A stretch of 64,000 nt of DNA from Tenacibaculum sp. M341 (lineage in GTDB: Bacteria; Bacteroidota; Bacteroidia; Flavobacteriales; Flavobacteriaceae), in NCBI RefSeq assembly GCF_004337695.1, contig NZ_SJXJ01000009.1:184995-248994 (forward strand). The letters are read 5' to 3'. Each line of letters opens with the position of its first letter. The first letter of the stretch is position 1. The notes under the pieces are model-generated. The model had not been told where the DNA came from. It did not search any database and saw only the letters and a list, made by a program, of their open reading frames with translations. Position numbers and translations under genes: made by a program. Below, piece by piece: positions 62,090-64,000 of the stretch.

Positions 62090-63088
62090 CTATTTAAATA
62101 AAAGCACTTTTTTTACTAAAGTTGTTGCTTCTGTATTCAACGTTTTTGTAATTAGTTTTTGACGTTCTTTTTCAATGGTACTCCATTCAACTTCATAATC
62201 TTTTTTAAAGTCTTCAAAAGCATCCTTTGAAAGTAAACCGATTGTTTTACCCGTTTGCTTTGGTGTAAAATCACCTAATTTACTTTGCACATTTATTAAA
62301 CGGTTTTCGTTAACATAACTTAATAGATTGCTTACAACTTGTTTTTCTTCTTCTGAAAATGATACCACACTTTTACTTACTCGCCTTTTCTCATGAGATC
62401 TTTCTGACCATTTTTCATTTTTATTTTTAAATATTACACGAGTACCATTAGCAAAATGCTTACTTACTACCGGTTTGATAACTACACCTTCACAGATGTT
62501 AGTTTCTATAGCTGGAAGCCCTAACCATTCTGGAATTTTTGAATTAAACTCATTTGGATACTTCAAACATTCTTCAAATGATCCCTCAAAAAGTGTTTTT
62601 GCATAAAATAAACCTACTTCTTCAAAAAAAGTATTTGCTTTGTCTACGTTCACATATTCCTCTTGGTTGATACAGATATCAAAAGCATAAAAATCATTTT
62701 CTGGTGAGTAAAAAACTCCTTTCTGTATTTTAACCATTCCTTTAATCTTTGATACTTCTGAATGCTCATAATTACCTCCAAACAATTCCCCAAAAACACT
62801 AATAAATTCTGTTTGTGGATATGCTTCTTTAACTAATACATACAGCTTTTGTATAGCCTCTTTGTACTTTGTTAACACATATTGATAGTTATTAAACTTT
62901 TCTTCTGGAGTAATTTTCCCACTTCTCTTAGCTACTTCTATCGTTTCTCCATTGGTTATAAATGAGAAGTTTGCTCCATGAACTTTTTCTTGTACTACAT
63001 AGTTTTCTTTATGATACTCATGAAAATACACTTGCTCAATTTGTTTTTCTCTGTATGTATTTTCAATACTGTTATACTTTTTAAACAT
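62090..63088 (-). CDS. T4 Rnl2-family RNA ligase
   Basis: 332 aa, close to the 334 aa of phage T4 Rnl2. Motif I is EKVHGANFSF with the nucleotidyl-acceptor Lys at residue 35, motif III FYAFDI, motif IV EGVVIKP, motif V VIFKNKN, and the helical Rnl2 C-terminal domain. Joins RNA 3'-OH and 5'-phosphate ends using ATP, typically across nicks in duplex RNA. Upstream of the Y-RNA-like array on the same strand; complements RtcB chemically (RtcB uses 5'-OH ends). Confidence 0.92.
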   Translation of the reverse strand: MFKKYNSIENTYREKQIEQVYFHEYHKENYVVQEKVHGANFSFITNGETIEVAKRSGKITPEEKFNNYQYVLTKYKEAIQKLYVLVKEAYPQTEFISVFGELFGGNYEHSEVSKIKGMVKIQKGVFYSPENDFYAFDICINQEEYVNVDKANTFFEEVGLFYAKTLFEGSFEECLKYPNEFNSKIPEWLGLPAIETNICEGVVIKPVVSKHFANGTRVIFKNKNEKWSERSHEKRRVSKSVVSFSEEEKQVVSNLLSYVNENRLINVQSKLGDFTPKQTGKTIGLLSKDAFEDFKKDYEVEWSTIEKERQKLITKTLNTEATTLVKKVLLFK

Positions 63089-63220
63089 GATTTCTAATTC
63101 TTTTAATTTGTTACTAATTCCTCGTCATCGTAATGACTTTTTCACATATATGCTTTAATTCTTAATCATAAAAAAAGCGCCTCGTTTCGGAGGCGCTTTA
63201 TATTTTTAATTACATGTTTG
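63089..63220. other. Leader of the RNA ligase gene
   Basis: AT-rich region containing the micro-ORF 3 terminator. No further gene seen. Confidence 0.3.
63177..63198 (-). terminator. Rho-independent terminator after micro-ORF 3
   Basis: AGCGCCTC / GAGGCGCT stem with TTTCG turn, followed on the minus strand by seven T residues. Confidence 0.8.
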
Positions 63221-63340
63221 TTACACGTAATACTTCCTCCTATTTTTAATAATTGACATAAATATTCCCATATCCAAAGCTTTTGCTACTTCCAGTCTTT
63301 TATTCCAATCGTTCTGTATGTTGTTAATATATAGTGCCAT
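63221..63340 (-). CDS. Micro-ORF 3 (39 aa), unknown
   Basis: ATG at 63340, 39 codons (MALYINNIQNDWNKRLEVAK... ending IKNRRKYYV). Promoter-like CATATTTGCACCG lies about 40 nt upstream; a terminator follows immediately. Helical and basic; function unknown. Confidence 0.45.
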   Translation of the reverse strand: MALYINNIQNDWNKRLEVAKALDMGIFMSIIKNRRKYYV

Positions 63341-63599
63341 TATTTAAACTTTTATTTTTTGCTTAATTGCGGTGCAAATATGAAAACTTTTTTTTAATCA
63401 ACCAAATCAAAAACCAATCTAAAACACTGATTAATAAACAATTAAACCTAATCAAAAAGCAATAAAAATCCTATCCGTATTATACAGATGATCAGCTTTT
63501 TATGTATTATTCTGATTAACAATCAATTGCTGTTTATTGTTATTTTATGTGGTTCTCTTAAATTTTATAATAATTATTTTTAATTTTTTTCATAAAAAA

Positions 63600-63625
63600 A
63601 GCGTCCAAATTTAAATTTGGACGCT
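63600..63625 (-). terminator. Rho-independent terminator after micro-ORF 4
   Basis: AGCGTCCAAATTT / AAATTTGGACGCT stem followed by T7 on the minus strand; near-copy of the terminator at 12354. Confidence 0.8.
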
Positions 63626-63651
63626 TGTAATATCTTTTTATTTACTTTTTA

Positions 63652-63771
63652 CTACACTTTATCAATGGTAAAATTATTACATAACATCCTTTGCTCACCC
63701 TTCCAATTTAAAAGAGCTCCGTAGAAATTCATATCTATTACTTGAATGTTATGCTGTCTTAGTTTTTCCAT
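63652..63771 (-). CDS. Micro-ORF 4 (39 aa), unknown
   Basis: ATG at 63771, 39 codons (MEKLRQHNIQVIDMNFYGAL...). Same length as micro-ORF 3 and the same terminator type as micro-ORF 2, whose 3' DNA it partly shares. Function unknown; an sRNA cannot be excluded. Confidence 0.4.
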   Translation of the reverse strand: MEKLRQHNIQVIDMNFYGALLNWKGEQRMLCNNFTIDKV

Positions 63772-63885
63772 TTATAGTGCAAAAATGCACTTTTTTATCA
63801 TATCTTTTATTAAATTTTCCTTTTTTAAAACAAAATGTTTTTCAGAATTAATTATTTTCAATATTTTATTATATGCTTTAAGAAG

Positions 63886-64000
63886 TCATCTTGACTTTTC
63901 AATTTTATGAAATTTCTTTAATCCGATTACAATAAATGCTAGGAAATTAAAGCCTTTCCAACTAGTAATTGTGGTGTCAAATCTATTCAATAAAGAACGA
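63886..64000 (-). mobile_element. 3' end of a DDE transposase gene (IS5-like)
   Basis: Minus strand encodes, to the stop at 63886, RSLLNRFDTTITSWKGFNFL and AFIVIGLKKFHKIEKSR, the typical C-terminus of flavobacterial IS5-type transposases. The rest of the element lies beyond the right edge of the window. Confidence 0.65.

Overview
The window is AT-rich DNA from a marine-type Flavobacteriaceae (Bacteroidota). Tenacibaculum or Polaribacter relatives are plausible, but the genus cannot be fixed from sequence alone. Supporting signs are Bacteroidota promoters with a TAnnTTTG-like -7 box, a SusC-like TonB receptor with a CarboxypepD_reg domain, DUF5606, a YfiT/DinB protein, a THUMP-like methyltransferase, LptB, a retropepsin-PDZ protein, and several TTG starts (plus one apparent ATT start).

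Layout. 1-4.3 kb: a MoxR / DUF4350 / DUF4129 / SpoIIM-like membrane operon with a divergent RDD gene. 4.3-7.2 kb: thioesterase, MATE exporter, DUF2461 and a frameshifted DUF4345 gene. 7.3-19.2 kb: RNA-repair block 1, all on the minus strand. It holds a frameshifted slipin, three tRNA-like modules whose 3' half precedes the 5' half, ten ordinary tRNAs (six in a duplicated Asp-Tyr-Pro block), a YkuK-type RNase H-like gene, three small transcripts with the same terminal hairpin, two micro-ORFs, and an operon of RtcB ligase, a small basic protein, two RlaP-type nucleotidyltransferases, a metallophosphoesterase, an unknown protein and a DUF434/PIN-like protein. 19.4-50.3 kb: mainly core genes (dapD, ruvX, def, mazG, ychF, lon, smpB, maf, priA, recQ, kdsD, tatC, lptB) with outer-membrane proteins. 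50.3-53.3 kb: an unusual pair, a BBE-type FAD oxidase and an unknown protein. 54.3-63.1 kb: RNA-repair block 2, again all minus strand. It holds a solenoid protein, tRNA-like genes interleaved with an SDR-like protein, an unknown protein and a 750-aa RING/TerD-like protein, then about 1.6 kb with nine Y-RNA-like hairpins, and a T4 Rnl2-type RNA ligase. 63.1-64 kb: micro-ORFs with terminators and the end of a transposase.

The strongest signal is that blocks 1 and 2 look like one regulon. A conserved promoter cassette, an inverted repeat TTRCGYA-N7-TGCGYAA followed by CTGT-N8-TTTGCAGWGTAAT, occurs upstream of rtcB, upstream of the permuted tRNA-like cluster and four times inside the Y-RNA-like array. 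In the array, a hairpin with a bulged GGUC/ACC base (the kind of helix bound by Ro60) is found alone, joined to a permuted tRNA-like domain (YrlA-like), or inserted into the anticodon arm of tRNA-like genes. One of these is a tRNA-Lys(UUU) interrupted by 50 nt. Two ligases of different chemistry (RtcB and Rnl2), two nucleotidyltransferases and a phosphoesterase are the enzymes needed to rejoin, end-heal or process such RNAs. Splicing or re-circularisation of these RNAs is inference; no Ro60/TROVE gene or RtcR regulator is in the window.
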